From NCBI GenBank assembly GCA_022791635.1, contig JAAVZL010000040.1, positions 1-61,871 on the forward strand: 61,871 nucleotides of DNA, given 5' to 3'. Shown here in pieces: positions 1 through 7,106 of the stretch; the stretch's first letter is position 1; every line of letters starts with the position of its first letter. The position numbers were made by a program, and so were the translations under genes. The stretch is from Lachnospiraceae bacterium. Its GTDB lineage: Bacteria > Bacillota > Clostridia > Lachnospirales > Lachnospiraceae. The notes beneath the pieces are model-generated. The model worked only from the letters and a program-made list of their open reading frames with translations. It did no database searches and was not told the origin of the DNA.

Positions 1-120
1 GCGTATGATATCCTGTTCCCTGTGATTCGGACAATACAATACGTACCAGATACCAAGGTCCCCTTTCCCTTTTTGCAGTCTGTTACCACTGTATTTTTCG
101 TAGAGCATGTTACTCTACGA
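1..120. repeat. Left arm of 120-bp perfect inverted repeat
   Basis: Positions 1-120 are the exact reverse complement of 318-437. Base 121 is the first mismatch, and the match runs to the left edge of the window. The inner end holds a small palindrome, CGTAGAG-N7-CTCTACG (about 100-119), a plausible recombinase core. Read on the minus strand, this arm repeats the ATG and first codons of the antiterminator gene at 330. It could be a real second, divergent copy, or an assembly effect of a cassette present in both orientations in the sequenced population. Confidence 0.9.
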
Positions 121-251
121 AAAAACGGCCCAAATTTTCATAAACAAGAAAAAACGAATGAATATTCTCATGGATGAATAGACAAAATTAAAATGAAAAT
201 AGAAAAATTCTCTTGAAAAATATACAAAAAAAGAGAAACAAAGAAAAAATG

Positions 252-280
252 TTTACGTTTTCGTCAAACTGTGCTATGAT
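252..280 (+). promoter_or_regulatory. Sigma-A promoter of the polysaccharide operon (ON orientation)
   Basis: A -35 element TTTACG (252-257), a 17-nt spacer and a -10 element TATGAT (275-280) point right. The A-rich DNA at 200-250 could act as an UP element. Transcription would start near 287, within the A run, giving a leader that contains the hairpin at 295-315 and the right repeat arm. Confidence 0.7.
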
Positions 281-287
281 GTTTAAG

Positions 288-315
288 AAAAAAAGCAGGA
301 GATTTGTTCTCCTGC
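288..315 (-). terminator. Intrinsic terminator inside the invertible cassette
   Basis: On the minus strand an 8-bp perfect stem, GCAGGAGA/TCTCCTGC, with a 5-nt loop is followed by seven Ts. In the orientation shown it acts only on leftward transcription. If the cassette flips, it becomes a rightward terminator directly before the operon and would insulate the OFF state from read-through. On the plus strand the hairpin lacks a T run and should not terminate the ON transcript. Confidence 0.8.
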
Positions 316-317
316 CA

Positions 318-437
318 TCGTAGAGTAACATGCTCTACGAAAAATACAGTGGTAACAGACTGCAAAAAGGGAAAGGGGACCTTGGTATCTGGTACGTATT
401 GTATTGTCCGAATCACAGGGAACAGGATATCATACGC
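318..437. repeat. Right arm of 120-bp perfect inverted repeat
   Basis: This is the partner of 1-120. It contains the palindrome CGTAGAG-N7-CTCTACG (319-339) and the first codons of the antiterminator gene starting at 330. The arm therefore overlaps coding sequence, so strand exchange at the palindrome would leave the protein intact in either orientation. Confidence 0.9.
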
Positions 438-890
438 TCCTGCAGGCAGCATTTGACAGGACAGGCTTTAAAGGATGCGTTTTGCTTTACCTATGATCGG
501 ATGCGGAAATATGAGGGAAGCTGGCATGTGGAGCAGCAGGCGATGTTTCCCCATTATGTCTTTCTGGAAAGTGAGGACAAGGAGCGACTTGCAAGAGAGC
601 TTAGGCAGTATGAGGAGATTCTTACGGTCTTGGGCGGACGGGATGCTCTGGTTCCGGTACAGAGAGAAGAAGAGCAATTTCTTCGGGGATTGTGTGGGGA
701 AACCCATCATTCCGGAATGTCCAAGGGCTATATTCGGGGTGGACATACCCATGTGACAGAGGGGCCTCTTCGGGGTAAGGAGAGGCTGATTCGAAGGATT
801 GACCGACATAAGCGGATTGCAAGATTGGAGCTGCCGGGTAGCCTTCGGAATGTAAATGTGGGACTGGAGATTTATGAAAAAGTGCGGTAG
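330..890 (+). CDS. NusG/LoaP-family transcription antiterminator
   Basis: This 186-residue protein is a NusG paralogue of the RfaH/LoaP/UpxY type. Such proteins bind RNA polymerase and prevent premature termination in long polysaccharide or antibiotic operons. An NGN domain (about residues 20-125) begins with the typical WYVLYC strand and includes the FPHYVFLES segment. A KOW domain (about 130-186) has the family pattern VTEGPLRG and ends GLEIYEKV. The ATG at 330 gives about 20 extra residues before the conserved tryptophan and lacks a good ribosome binding site, but no later in-frame ATG, GTG or TTG precedes that residue. It is the first gene after the invertible promoter, so it would be made only in the ON state. 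Family assignment is firm; the exact start is not. Confidence 0.88.
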   Translation: MLYEKYSGNRLQKGKGDLGIWYVLYCPNHREQDIIRSCRQHLTGQALKDAFCFTYDRMRKYEGSWHVEQQAMFPHYVFLESEDKERLARELRQYEEILTVLGGRDALVPVQREEEQFLRGLCGETHHSGMSKGYIRGGHTHVTEGPLRGKERLIRRIDRHKRIARLELPGSLRNVNVGLEIYEKVR

Positions 891-950
891 CTGCACTACG
901 GTATAGACTGCGGTGTAAGGAAGCGTACCACATATGGGAGTGAAAATTTG

Positions 951-982
951 GGGCATGGGCCGCAAAATGGCGAAGCATGCCC
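951..982 (+). promoter_or_regulatory. Stem-loop between the two antiterminator genes
   Basis: A 7-bp stem GGGCATG/CATGCCC closes an 18-nt loop in the 158-nt gap between the two NusG-like genes. There is no T run, so it is not a terminator. LoaP proteins are known to recognise RNA hairpins in operon leaders, so this is a candidate target, but only by position. Confidence 0.35.
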
Positions 983-1048
983 ATTTTCAGGATAAATGAT
1001 GCCTGGCGAACAAGGAAGTAGGAAGAGCAAACGGAAAGGAAAGCGAAT

Positions 1049-1576
1049 ATGTGGTATGCCGTTCAGACAATTACCGGGAAGGAAGAGAAAGCCAAGGAAG
1101 AGATTGAGAAGGTCATAGAGAGTCATGTCTGTGAGCACTGCTTCCTATTAAAAAGAGAGGCTGTTTGGCGGATTCAGGGAGCCTGCCGGATTCACACGGA
1201 GAATCTTTTCCCGGGGTATTTGTTTGTCCAGACTCAGTATCCGGAGGAATTTTACAGGAAGCTTAAAGCAGTTCCACAGTATACGAGGATTCTTGGGAAA
1301 GAGGACGGAGGATTTTATCCGGTTTCCAAGGAGGAAGAGATTTTTCTGAAAAGGCTGTTAAATAAGGACCGGGAACATATCGTACGGCTTTCTACCGTGA
1401 GGGTGGACGAGGAGGGTGCGATTATAGAGTGCGATGGGCCCTTGCGGCATTATTTGGGATATGTGGTAAAGAAGCGGATAAGGCTGCGGTATGTGATGAT
1501 CCGGGTGCATTTGTTTGGGAGGGAACGGGATATTTTGTTGGGGATTCGGGTGGAAAGGGATTCGGAAAGGACTTAG
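1049..1576 (+). CDS. Second NusG/LoaP-family antiterminator
   Basis: This 175-residue protein is a LoaP-type NusG paralogue. It starts MWYAVQT as classical NGN domains do, contains the LFPGYLFVQT motif (about residues 54-63) and ends in a KOW-like domain (about 118-172, with CDGPLRHYLG). A purine-rich stretch lies just before its ATG. It differs strongly from the protein at 330, so this is not a recent duplication. Two NusG-like proteins in tandem invite comparison with Bacteroides UpxY/UpxZ pairs, where one factor activates and the other interferes, but UpxZ itself is unrelated to NusG. It is probably needed to transcribe the 25-kb operon that follows. Confidence 0.88.
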   Translation: MWYAVQTITGKEEKAKEEIEKVIESHVCEHCFLLKREAVWRIQGACRIHTENLFPGYLFVQTQYPEEFYRKLKAVPQYTRILGKEDGGFYPVSKEEEIFLKRLLNKDREHIVRLSTVRVDEEGAIIECDGPLRHYLGYVVKKRIRLRYVMIRVHLFGRERDILLGIRVERDSERT

Positions 1577-1605
1577 CAGATTGAAAAGATTTAAGGAAAT
1601 ATAAG

Positions 1606-2229
1606 ATGAGAAAAAACAGATATATGGGATGGAAAAGAAGCTTAGACATTGTGCTTTCATTGATGGGGTTGATTTTTTTGGCGCCGTTCTTTCTTTTGCT
1701 AATGCTTATAATCAAACTGGACTCAAAAGGTCCTGTTTTTTTTCGGCAAAAGAGAGTGGGGATTCATAAAAGACATTTTTACATCTTAAAATTCCGCACC
1801 ATGCGGATAGATACGCCGAAAGACATGCCGACGCATCTGCTGTCAGATCCAGAGCAGTATATTACAAGGATTGGGAAAATCCTCCGTAGGACATCCATGG
1901 ATGAGCTTCCACAGATTATCAATATTTTAAAGGGAGATATGAGCATTATCGGGCCCAGACCGGCGCTCTGGAATCAGTATGATCTGATTGAAGAACGGGA
2001 TAAGTATGGAGCTAATGATGTGATGCCCGGACTTACCGGATGGGCACAGATTAACGGAAGGGATGAATTGGAAATCCCGCTGAAAGCCAGGTTGGATGGG
2101 GAATATGTGCGGAGGATGAGTTTTTGGTTTGATGTGAAGTGTTTTTTTGAAACTATCTTCTCGGTTGTAAAAAGCGATGGAGTCGTAGAAGGTGGGACAG
2201 GAGAGATATACAAAAAGGAGCGTAACTAG
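1606..2229 (+). CDS. Undecaprenyl-phosphate sugar phosphotransferase (priming transferase)
   Basis: This is a 207-residue member of the bacterial sugar transferase family (PglC, or the C-terminal domain of WcaJ). It transfers a sugar-1-phosphate to undecaprenyl phosphate to start repeat-unit assembly at the membrane. One hydrophobic helix (residues 12-33) is followed by the family blocks FFRQKRVG, KFRTM, RTSMDELPQ and GPRP, then GLTGWAQ. Its length fits the short monotopic forms. It is the first AT-rich gene of the locus. Its stop overlaps the start of the next gene by one base. The sugar used cannot be read from sequence; together with the epimerase behind it, an N-acetylated 6-deoxyhexosamine is possible. 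Confidence 0.93.
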   Translation: MRKNRYMGWKRSLDIVLSLMGLIFLAPFFLLLMLIIKLDSKGPVFFRQKRVGIHKRHFYILKFRTMRIDTPKDMPTHLLSDPEQYITRIGKILRRTSMDELPQIINILKGDMSIIGPRPALWNQYDLIEERDKYGANDVMPGLTGWAQINGRDELEIPLKARLDGEYVRRMSFWFDVKCFFETIFSVVKSDGVVEGGTGEIYKKERN

Positions 2230-3116
2230 TGAAAAAAGTTCTGATTACTGGAGCTAATAGTTATATAGGCGTATCTTTTGATAATTATGTTAAAGAGCAT
2301 CATGACTTGGAGCTGTCGATTGACACCGTAGATATGATAGATGGCAGTTGGAGAAAAAAGGACTTCTCTCTATATGATGTTGTTTACCATGTTGCAGGTA
2401 TCGCTCATGCAGATGTTGAACATGTCAGCGATGAGGTAAAGGCAAAGTATTACACTATCAATACAGATCTTGCCATAGCTACAGCAAAAAAAGCAAAAGA
2501 AGAAGGGGTTAGGCAGTTTGTATTTATGTCTTCTGCAATTGTGTATGGTGATTCGGCACCATATGGAAAGACGAAAAGGATTACTGCAGAAACTGAACCG
2601 CAGCCTGCGAATTTCTATGGCGACAGTAAATGGCAGGCGGATAAGGGTGTCAGAGAATTGGCAGATAGGAATTTTATCGTGACGGTTCTTCGTCCTCCGA
2701 TGATATATGGGAAGAACAGTAAGGGGAATTATTCCACTTTGGCAAGAATGGCAAAAAAGCTTCCAATCTTTCCAGATGTGGAAAATGAAAGATCAATGCT
2801 TTATATAGAAAATCTATGTGAATTTTTATGCCAGGTGATGCTCAGAGAAGAAGGTGGTGTGTATTGGCCACAGAATGAGACCTACACAAGAACATCAGAA
2901 ATGGTCAAGATGATTGCTGAAGTAAGTGGTCATAAGATAGCGGTATCTAAGATGTGGAACTGGATGGTTGGTCTGGCATTCTTGCTTCCAGGAAAATCGA
3001 AAAGATTAGCCAATAAGGCTTTTGGAAACCTCACATATGATCAAAGCATCAGTAAATATTGGTTTGAATATTGTGTTGCTGATTTAAGGACATCCATTGA
3101 GAGGACGGAAGGATAG
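2229..3116 (+). CDS. NAD-dependent epimerase/dehydratase
   Basis: This 295-residue extended SDR starts at a GTG that overlaps the previous stop. A Rossmann glycine motif (GANSYIG, residues 7-13), a Ser in FMSSAIVYG and the catalytic pair in YGDSK are visible. Relatives act on nucleotide sugars as 4-epimerases or 4-reductases. The pairing with a priming transferase directly upstream is common in surface polysaccharide loci, where the two make and load the first sugar. The precise reaction is not determinable here. Confidence 0.85.
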   Translation: MKKVLITGANSYIGVSFDNYVKEHHDLELSIDTVDMIDGSWRKKDFSLYDVVYHVAGIAHADVEHVSDEVKAKYYTINTDLAIATAKKAKEEGVRQFVFMSSAIVYGDSAPYGKTKRITAETEPQPANFYGDSKWQADKGVRELADRNFIVTVLRPPMIYGKNSKGNYSTLARMAKKLPIFPDVENERSMLYIENLCEFLCQVMLREEGGVYWPQNETYTRTSEMVKMIAEVSGHKIAVSKMWNWMVGLAFLLPGKSKRLANKAFGNLTYDQSISKYWFEYCVADLRTSIERTEG

Positions 3117-3857
3117 ATGAAGTTTTCGATAATCACTATATGCTTTAATTCAGAAGCAGTAATTAGGAAAACAATAGAATCCGTCTTAGGCCAAGATTAC
3201 GTGGGTGATGTTGAATACCTGATTGTTGATGGAGCGTCGAGAGATAGGACAGTAGAGATAGCTAAGGAGTATATGGGAAAGTTCAAGTTAAAAGGATATG
3301 AATACATTATCTCATCGGAACCAGACAAAGGCATTTATGATGCGATGAACAAGGGAATCGGAAAATCTACAGGGGATATTGTGGGTATTATCAATTCTGG
3401 TGATTGGTATGAGCCAATAGCATTGAGTACAGTTGCAGAAACCTATAAAGTCACTCCTTTCGATATGTTCTATGCAGACATAAATCTTGTCAAGTCTGAT
3501 GGAAACATCATAGTTAAGCATTCAAGACCAGACAAGATTGTCACAAGTAGACACTGGAATCATCCGACGAGTTTTGTTACAAAAAAGACCTATGATGAGC
3601 TAGGATTGTTCCGATGTATGGGGATTCACGATGACTTTGAGTTCTTGTTGCGCGTGAAGAAAATCGGGAAGAGTATCGTGATCAAAAATGTGGTTCTCGC
3701 AAACTTCATGACTGGTGGAATGAGTAACAGTAAAAGCTTCAAGAAGAGCCTAAAACGAATTCAGGATCGCTACAAAGGTTATCGAGTTAATGGATACAGT
3801 CCTTTGTATCTTATTGAATGTGTAGGTGTTGAGGTTGCTAAAGCGATTATGAGTTGA
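3117..3857 (+). CDS. Glycosyltransferase family 2
   Basis: This 246-residue GT-A enzyme carries the GT2 landmarks: ITICFNS at the N-terminus, the VDGASRD nucleotide-binding block, and SEPDKGIYDAMNKGI followed by NSGDW, where many relatives have NSDD. It should add one sugar of the repeat unit at the cytoplasmic face. The ATG follows the previous stop directly, with GGAAGGA as ribosome binding site. Donor and acceptor are unknown. Confidence 0.9.
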   Translation: MKFSIITICFNSEAVIRKTIESVLGQDYVGDVEYLIVDGASRDRTVEIAKEYMGKFKLKGYEYIISSEPDKGIYDAMNKGIGKSTGDIVGIINSGDWYEPIALSTVAETYKVTPFDMFYADINLVKSDGNIIVKHSRPDKIVTSRHWNHPTSFVTKKTYDELGLFRCMGIHDDFEFLLRVKKIGKSIVIKNVVLANFMTGGMSNSKSFKKSLKRIQDRYKGYRVNGYSPLYLIECVGVEVAKAIMS

Positions 3858-3870
3858 GAGTAGGTAATAA

Positions 3871-4494
3871 ATGGGCATAAAGTATTATATTCAAAAAGCT
3901 TTTCAAAAGGTGTTATCACAACCGATGGTACGCTCTTCAAAAATAAGCAATAAGTCTGCAATATGGAACGATTGTCTGATTATAGATTCAGAAATAGATG
4001 ATTACACATATGTTAGTGATCACACAAGCATATATTATACGAAAATCGGGAAGTTTTGTTCTATAGCGTCTTACTGCTTGATAGGTGGAGCATCCCACCC
4101 TATCGAGTATGTTTCGACATCTCCTGTTTTTTTAGAGGGTCGGAATGCACTAAAAACCCATTTTGCAAATATACCTTATAAGCCATACAAAGAAACATTC
4201 ATTGGTAATGATGTTTGGATAGGAGCAAAATGTTGTATTAAAGGTGGTGTAACCATTGGTGATGGCGCAGTCATAGGAATGGGATCCGTATTGCTAAAAG
4301 ATGTGGGAGCATATGAGATTTGGGCGGGAAATCCGGCCCATTTTATTCGGAAACGTTTTGACGACGAGACAATATCAAAATTACTAGAAATGAAGTGGTG
4401 GGAATTATCGAAAGAAGATATTGCTGTAATTGCTGATAATTTTAATACTCCAAGTTTACTGTTTATAAAAATTGACGGAGAAGAGAGTAGGTGA
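3871..4494 (+). CDS. Left-handed beta-helix acyltransferase (CatB/LbH family)
   Basis: This 207-residue protein has hexapeptide repeats in its second half. The block NDVWIGAKCCIKGGVTIGDGAVIGMGSVL and the following WAGNPAHFIRKRF are typical of xenobiotic or sugar O-acetyltransferases. It also has the short SHP turn seen in CatB-like enzymes. It may O-acetylate the repeat unit, or supply the N-acetylation step otherwise missing from the nonulosonate module downstream. The latter is inference only. Confidence 0.88.
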   Translation: MGIKYYIQKAFQKVLSQPMVRSSKISNKSAIWNDCLIIDSEIDDYTYVSDHTSIYYTKIGKFCSIASYCLIGGASHPIEYVSTSPVFLEGRNALKTHFANIPYKPYKETFIGNDVWIGAKCCIKGGVTIGDGAVIGMGSVLLKDVGAYEIWAGNPAHFIRKRFDDETISKLLEMKWWELSKEDIAVIADNFNTPSLLFIKIDGEESR

Positions 4495-4500
4495 AATAGT

Positions 4501-5298
4501 ATGGGAAAGTTTGATAAATTGTTTTGGTTAGACACAAAACTATTTGATCTGGCTGGGCTAGCCATACAAGTAAAAAGGCTACCATACTATATTTTAAATA
4601 AGGATGTAATTAAACGGAATATAGAGATAAAAAAAGAAAAGACCAGTAGTACATGTTATATTCTGGGACTCGGTCCTTCCTTGAAGAATGTTGATTTACG
4701 AAAAATCGATGGTGATGTTATTACCGTCAATTCATTTTGTAGGATAAAACAGGACATAATCAAACCAAAGGTTTACTGCATAATGGATGATATTGATTAT
4801 TTGTCAGATGACAGCACAATCATTCAAGATGCAACACGGATGTATCCAGATGCTTTTTTTGTATTGAATGGAAAGTATAAAAAAGAAGCACAAAAAAGAA
4901 TCCAAGGGAAAGTCAAGTCTGGATACTTATTTGCATGGGGCGGTTATTTTAAATCGGATAAGCCAATTGATATATGTAAAATAACTCCAATAATGGGAAA
5001 TATCGTTTGCTATGCCATATATCTGGCAATGTTCATGGGTTATAAACGAATCATATTACTTGGATGTGATTTTAATTCGTTCACTTCTAGAAAAGAATTG
5101 CATTGCTATCAAGATGATTCTGACAAAACGCTTTCGTTATCGTATGAATTGTTTTGTTATTCTTTTTGTGCAGATACTCATTATCAACTATTTAACTATG
5201 CAAGAAAACATGGCATACGTATAGAGAATGCCACAGAGGGAAGCTTGATTGATGCTTATCCATCAGATAAAAAACAAACAAATTATTATATAAAATAA
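4501..5298 (+). CDS. DUF115/MptE-like protein, candidate nonulosonate transferase
   Basis: This 265-residue protein opens its core with YILGLGPSLKNVD (about residue 53 onward). It continues with RIILLGCDFNSF and ends with NATEGSLIDAYP. These blocks resemble the 6-hydroxymethylpterin pyrophosphokinase MptE-like/DUF115 fold, also present in Maf transferases that move pseudaminate or legionaminate to flagellin, and related in fold to GT42 sialyltransferases. It sits next to genes for a CMP-nonulosonate pathway, so a transferase using that donor is a sensible guess. A generic role in polysaccharide assembly remains possible. Confidence 0.55.
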   Translation: MGKFDKLFWLDTKLFDLAGLAIQVKRLPYYILNKDVIKRNIEIKKEKTSSTCYILGLGPSLKNVDLRKIDGDVITVNSFCRIKQDIIKPKVYCIMDDIDYLSDDSTIIQDATRMYPDAFFVLNGKYKKEAQKRIQGKVKSGYLFAWGGYFKSDKPIDICKITPIMGNIVCYAIYLAMFMGYKRIILLGCDFNSFTSRKELHCYQDDSDKTLSLSYELFCYSFCADTHYQLFNYARKHGIRIENATEGSLIDAYPSDKKQTNYYIK

Positions 5299-5324
5299 TA
5301 TAGGTAGCAGGAGGAAGGAAATTA

Positions 5325-6323
5325 ATGCTTAACAACAAAACGATTCTTGTAACTGGTGGGACAGGCTCTTTCGGACATCATTTTGTGGATTATGTGTTGC
5401 AGCACTACCGGCCCAAGAAGATAATTATTTATTCTCGAGATGAATTTAAACAGTTTAATATGCAGAACGATTACAAGGAATATCTTGATGTACTCCGTTT
5501 TTTCATCGGCGATGTACGCGACAAGGAAAGACTTGCCCGTGCATTGAACGGGGTAGACTATGTTATTCATGCTGCTGCGTTAAAGCAGGTTCCGGCTTGT
5601 GAGTATAATCCCATTGAAGCAATTAAGACCAATGTAAATGGCGCTATTAATGTGATTGATGCATGCTTAGATAGGGGAGTGGAGAAGGTTGTGGCTTTGT
5701 CTACGGACAAATCCGTTTCGCCAATAAATTTGTATGGTTCTACGAAGATGGTATCCGACAAGCTCTTTGCAGCTGCGAATTCTTATTCAGGGGTTGATGG
5801 CACCAAGTTTACGGTAGTTCGTTACGGTAATGTGGCTGGAAGCCGCGGCTCAGTCATACCGTTTTTTCAGAGCATTATTGACCGGGGGGAAACAAAGCTT
5901 CCTATCACCGATTATCGAATGACTCGATTCTGGATCAGCCTAGAAGAGGGGGTCAAGCTAGTAATCAAGGCACTGGAGGATAGTCATGGTGGAGAGACCT
6001 TTATATCCAAAATTCCGAGTTTTAAAATTACGGATCTTGCACAGGCTATGCTTCCTGGATGCGAGATGCCTGAAGTAGGAATCCGCGAGGGAGAAAAACT
6101 TCATGAAGTAATGGTTCCAGCAGAAGACTCTGCACATGTATATGAATATGAAAAGAACTATATTATCTATCCGAATTATGATTGGTGGCATGATGAAAAC
6201 ATAACCCCGGGAGGAAAGTTAGTAGAACCCGAATTTATTTATAGTTCAGGGACTAATAAGGAATGGTTAAGTATTGAAGATATTAAAGCGAAGCTGCTGA
6301 CAGATCTTGATTATCATGAATGA
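5325..6323 (+). CDS. pseB: UDP-N-acetylglucosamine 4,6-dehydratase, PseB-like
   Basis: This 332-residue SDR matches the inverting 4,6-dehydratase group (PseB/short CapD) in length and motifs: TGGTGSFG for NAD binding, YSRDEFKQ, AAALKQVP, the catalytic STDK and the NLYGSTK pair. In Campylobacter the enzyme makes the 4-keto sugar that starts pseudaminic acid synthesis. A strong AGGAGG-type ribosome binding site precedes it. The cytidylyltransferase, aminotransferase and NeuB-like synthase follow directly. CapD-like enzymes also serve FucNAc pathways, so the end product is inferred from neighbours. Confidence 0.9.
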   Translation: MLNNKTILVTGGTGSFGHHFVDYVLQHYRPKKIIIYSRDEFKQFNMQNDYKEYLDVLRFFIGDVRDKERLARALNGVDYVIHAAALKQVPACEYNPIEAIKTNVNGAINVIDACLDRGVEKVVALSTDKSVSPINLYGSTKMVSDKLFAAANSYSGVDGTKFTVVRYGNVAGSRGSVIPFFQSIIDRGETKLPITDYRMTRFWISLEEGVKLVIKALEDSHGGETFISKIPSFKITDLAQAMLPGCEMPEVGIREGEKLHEVMVPAEDSAHVYEYEKNYIIYPNYDWWHDENITPGGKLVEPEFIYSSGTNKEWLSIEDIKAKLLTDLDYHE

Positions 6324-6350
6324 TTATCGTCACAGCAGAATGGAGTATTA

Positions 6351-7088
6351 ATGCGTATCAATGCAATAATTCAAGCTAGATGTGGCTCTACTAGATTTCC
6401 TGATAAAGTATTTGCTGAAATAGATGGAAAACCCCTTCTATGGCATGTGATTGATAGATTGAGATATGCAAAGATGATAGATGATATCATTGTAGCCACA
6501 ACAACAAATTTAAGAGACAGCGTGATTGAGGACTGGTGTCAAAAGGAAGAGATTAAGTGTTTTCGAGGCAGTGAAGATGATGTTTTGAATCGGTATTATA
6601 GCGCTTCCGTTTCATTCCCATCAGACATCATTGTGCGAGTCACGGCAGATGATCCATTCAAAGAACCTTCTGTTATAGATCTGGTAATAAAGAAGCTGTG
6701 TGAGGAAGGCAAGGATTTCGTGACAAATAATTTCCCTCCCTCATACCCGGAAGGGCTTGATTGCGAAGCATTCACCTTCAAGGTTCTTGAGACTATGGAG
6801 AAAAGCGCACATGATACATTTGAACGTGAGCATGTCACTCAGTATGTCTACCATAATCCCGATAAGTTCAAGATAGGAAATGTTGTTGCTGAGCAGCAAC
6901 TTTCTACATATAGATGGACCATTGACAATCAAGAAGATTATGATATGGTCAAGTCTATTTATGCTGCGAGGAGTCATGAGTCAAAGGGATTGCTACTGAT
7001 GGATGAAATCCTGGAAATCCTTAAGGCGAATCCCGAAATAGCTCGGATCAATTCACATGTCAAGCGTAGCACAATGTATCAAAAATAA
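6351..7088 (+). CDS. SpsF/NeuA-like cytidylyltransferase
   Basis: This 245-residue protein begins INAIIQARCGSTRFPDK, the nucleotide-binding signature of SpsF and acylneuraminate cytidylyltransferases, and has the metal-binding TADDPF block. The family activates 8- or 9-carbon keto acids as CMP sugars. It lies between the PseB-like dehydratase and the aminotransferase, as expected in a pathway to a CMP-nonulosonate. SpsF of Bacillus has the same pairing with a NeuB homologue (SpsE). Confidence 0.87.
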   Translation: MRINAIIQARCGSTRFPDKVFAEIDGKPLLWHVIDRLRYAKMIDDIIVATTTNLRDSVIEDWCQKEEIKCFRGSEDDVLNRYYSASVSFPSDIIVRVTADDPFKEPSVIDLVIKKLCEEGKDFVTNNFPPSYPEGLDCEAFTFKVLETMEKSAHDTFEREHVTQYVYHNPDKFKIGNVVAEQQLSTYRWTIDNQEDYDMVKSIYAARSHESKGLLLMDEILEILKANPEIARINSHVKRSTMYQK

Positions 7089-7106
7089 ATTGGAGGCATT
7101 GATATT

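Larger units (their letters stand above)
121..317. other. Invertible promoter/terminator cassette (197 bp)
   Basis: This AT-rich non-coding segment is bounded by the inverted repeats. It contains a rightward promoter (252-280) and a leftward intrinsic terminator (288-315). In the orientation shown, the promoter drives the LoaP-like gene and the polysaccharide operon. After inversion the promoter would point away and the terminator would face rightward transcription. No recombinase gene lies in the window, so the inverting enzyme must be encoded elsewhere. Inversion itself is inferred from the architecture and from invertible capsule promoters known in Bacteroides and other gut bacteria. Confidence 0.75.

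Noticed and set aside
264..452. Minus-strand open frame across the right repeat arm
   Set aside because: It is antisense to the antiterminator start and follows only from the inverted repeat; no ribosome binding site or family features.
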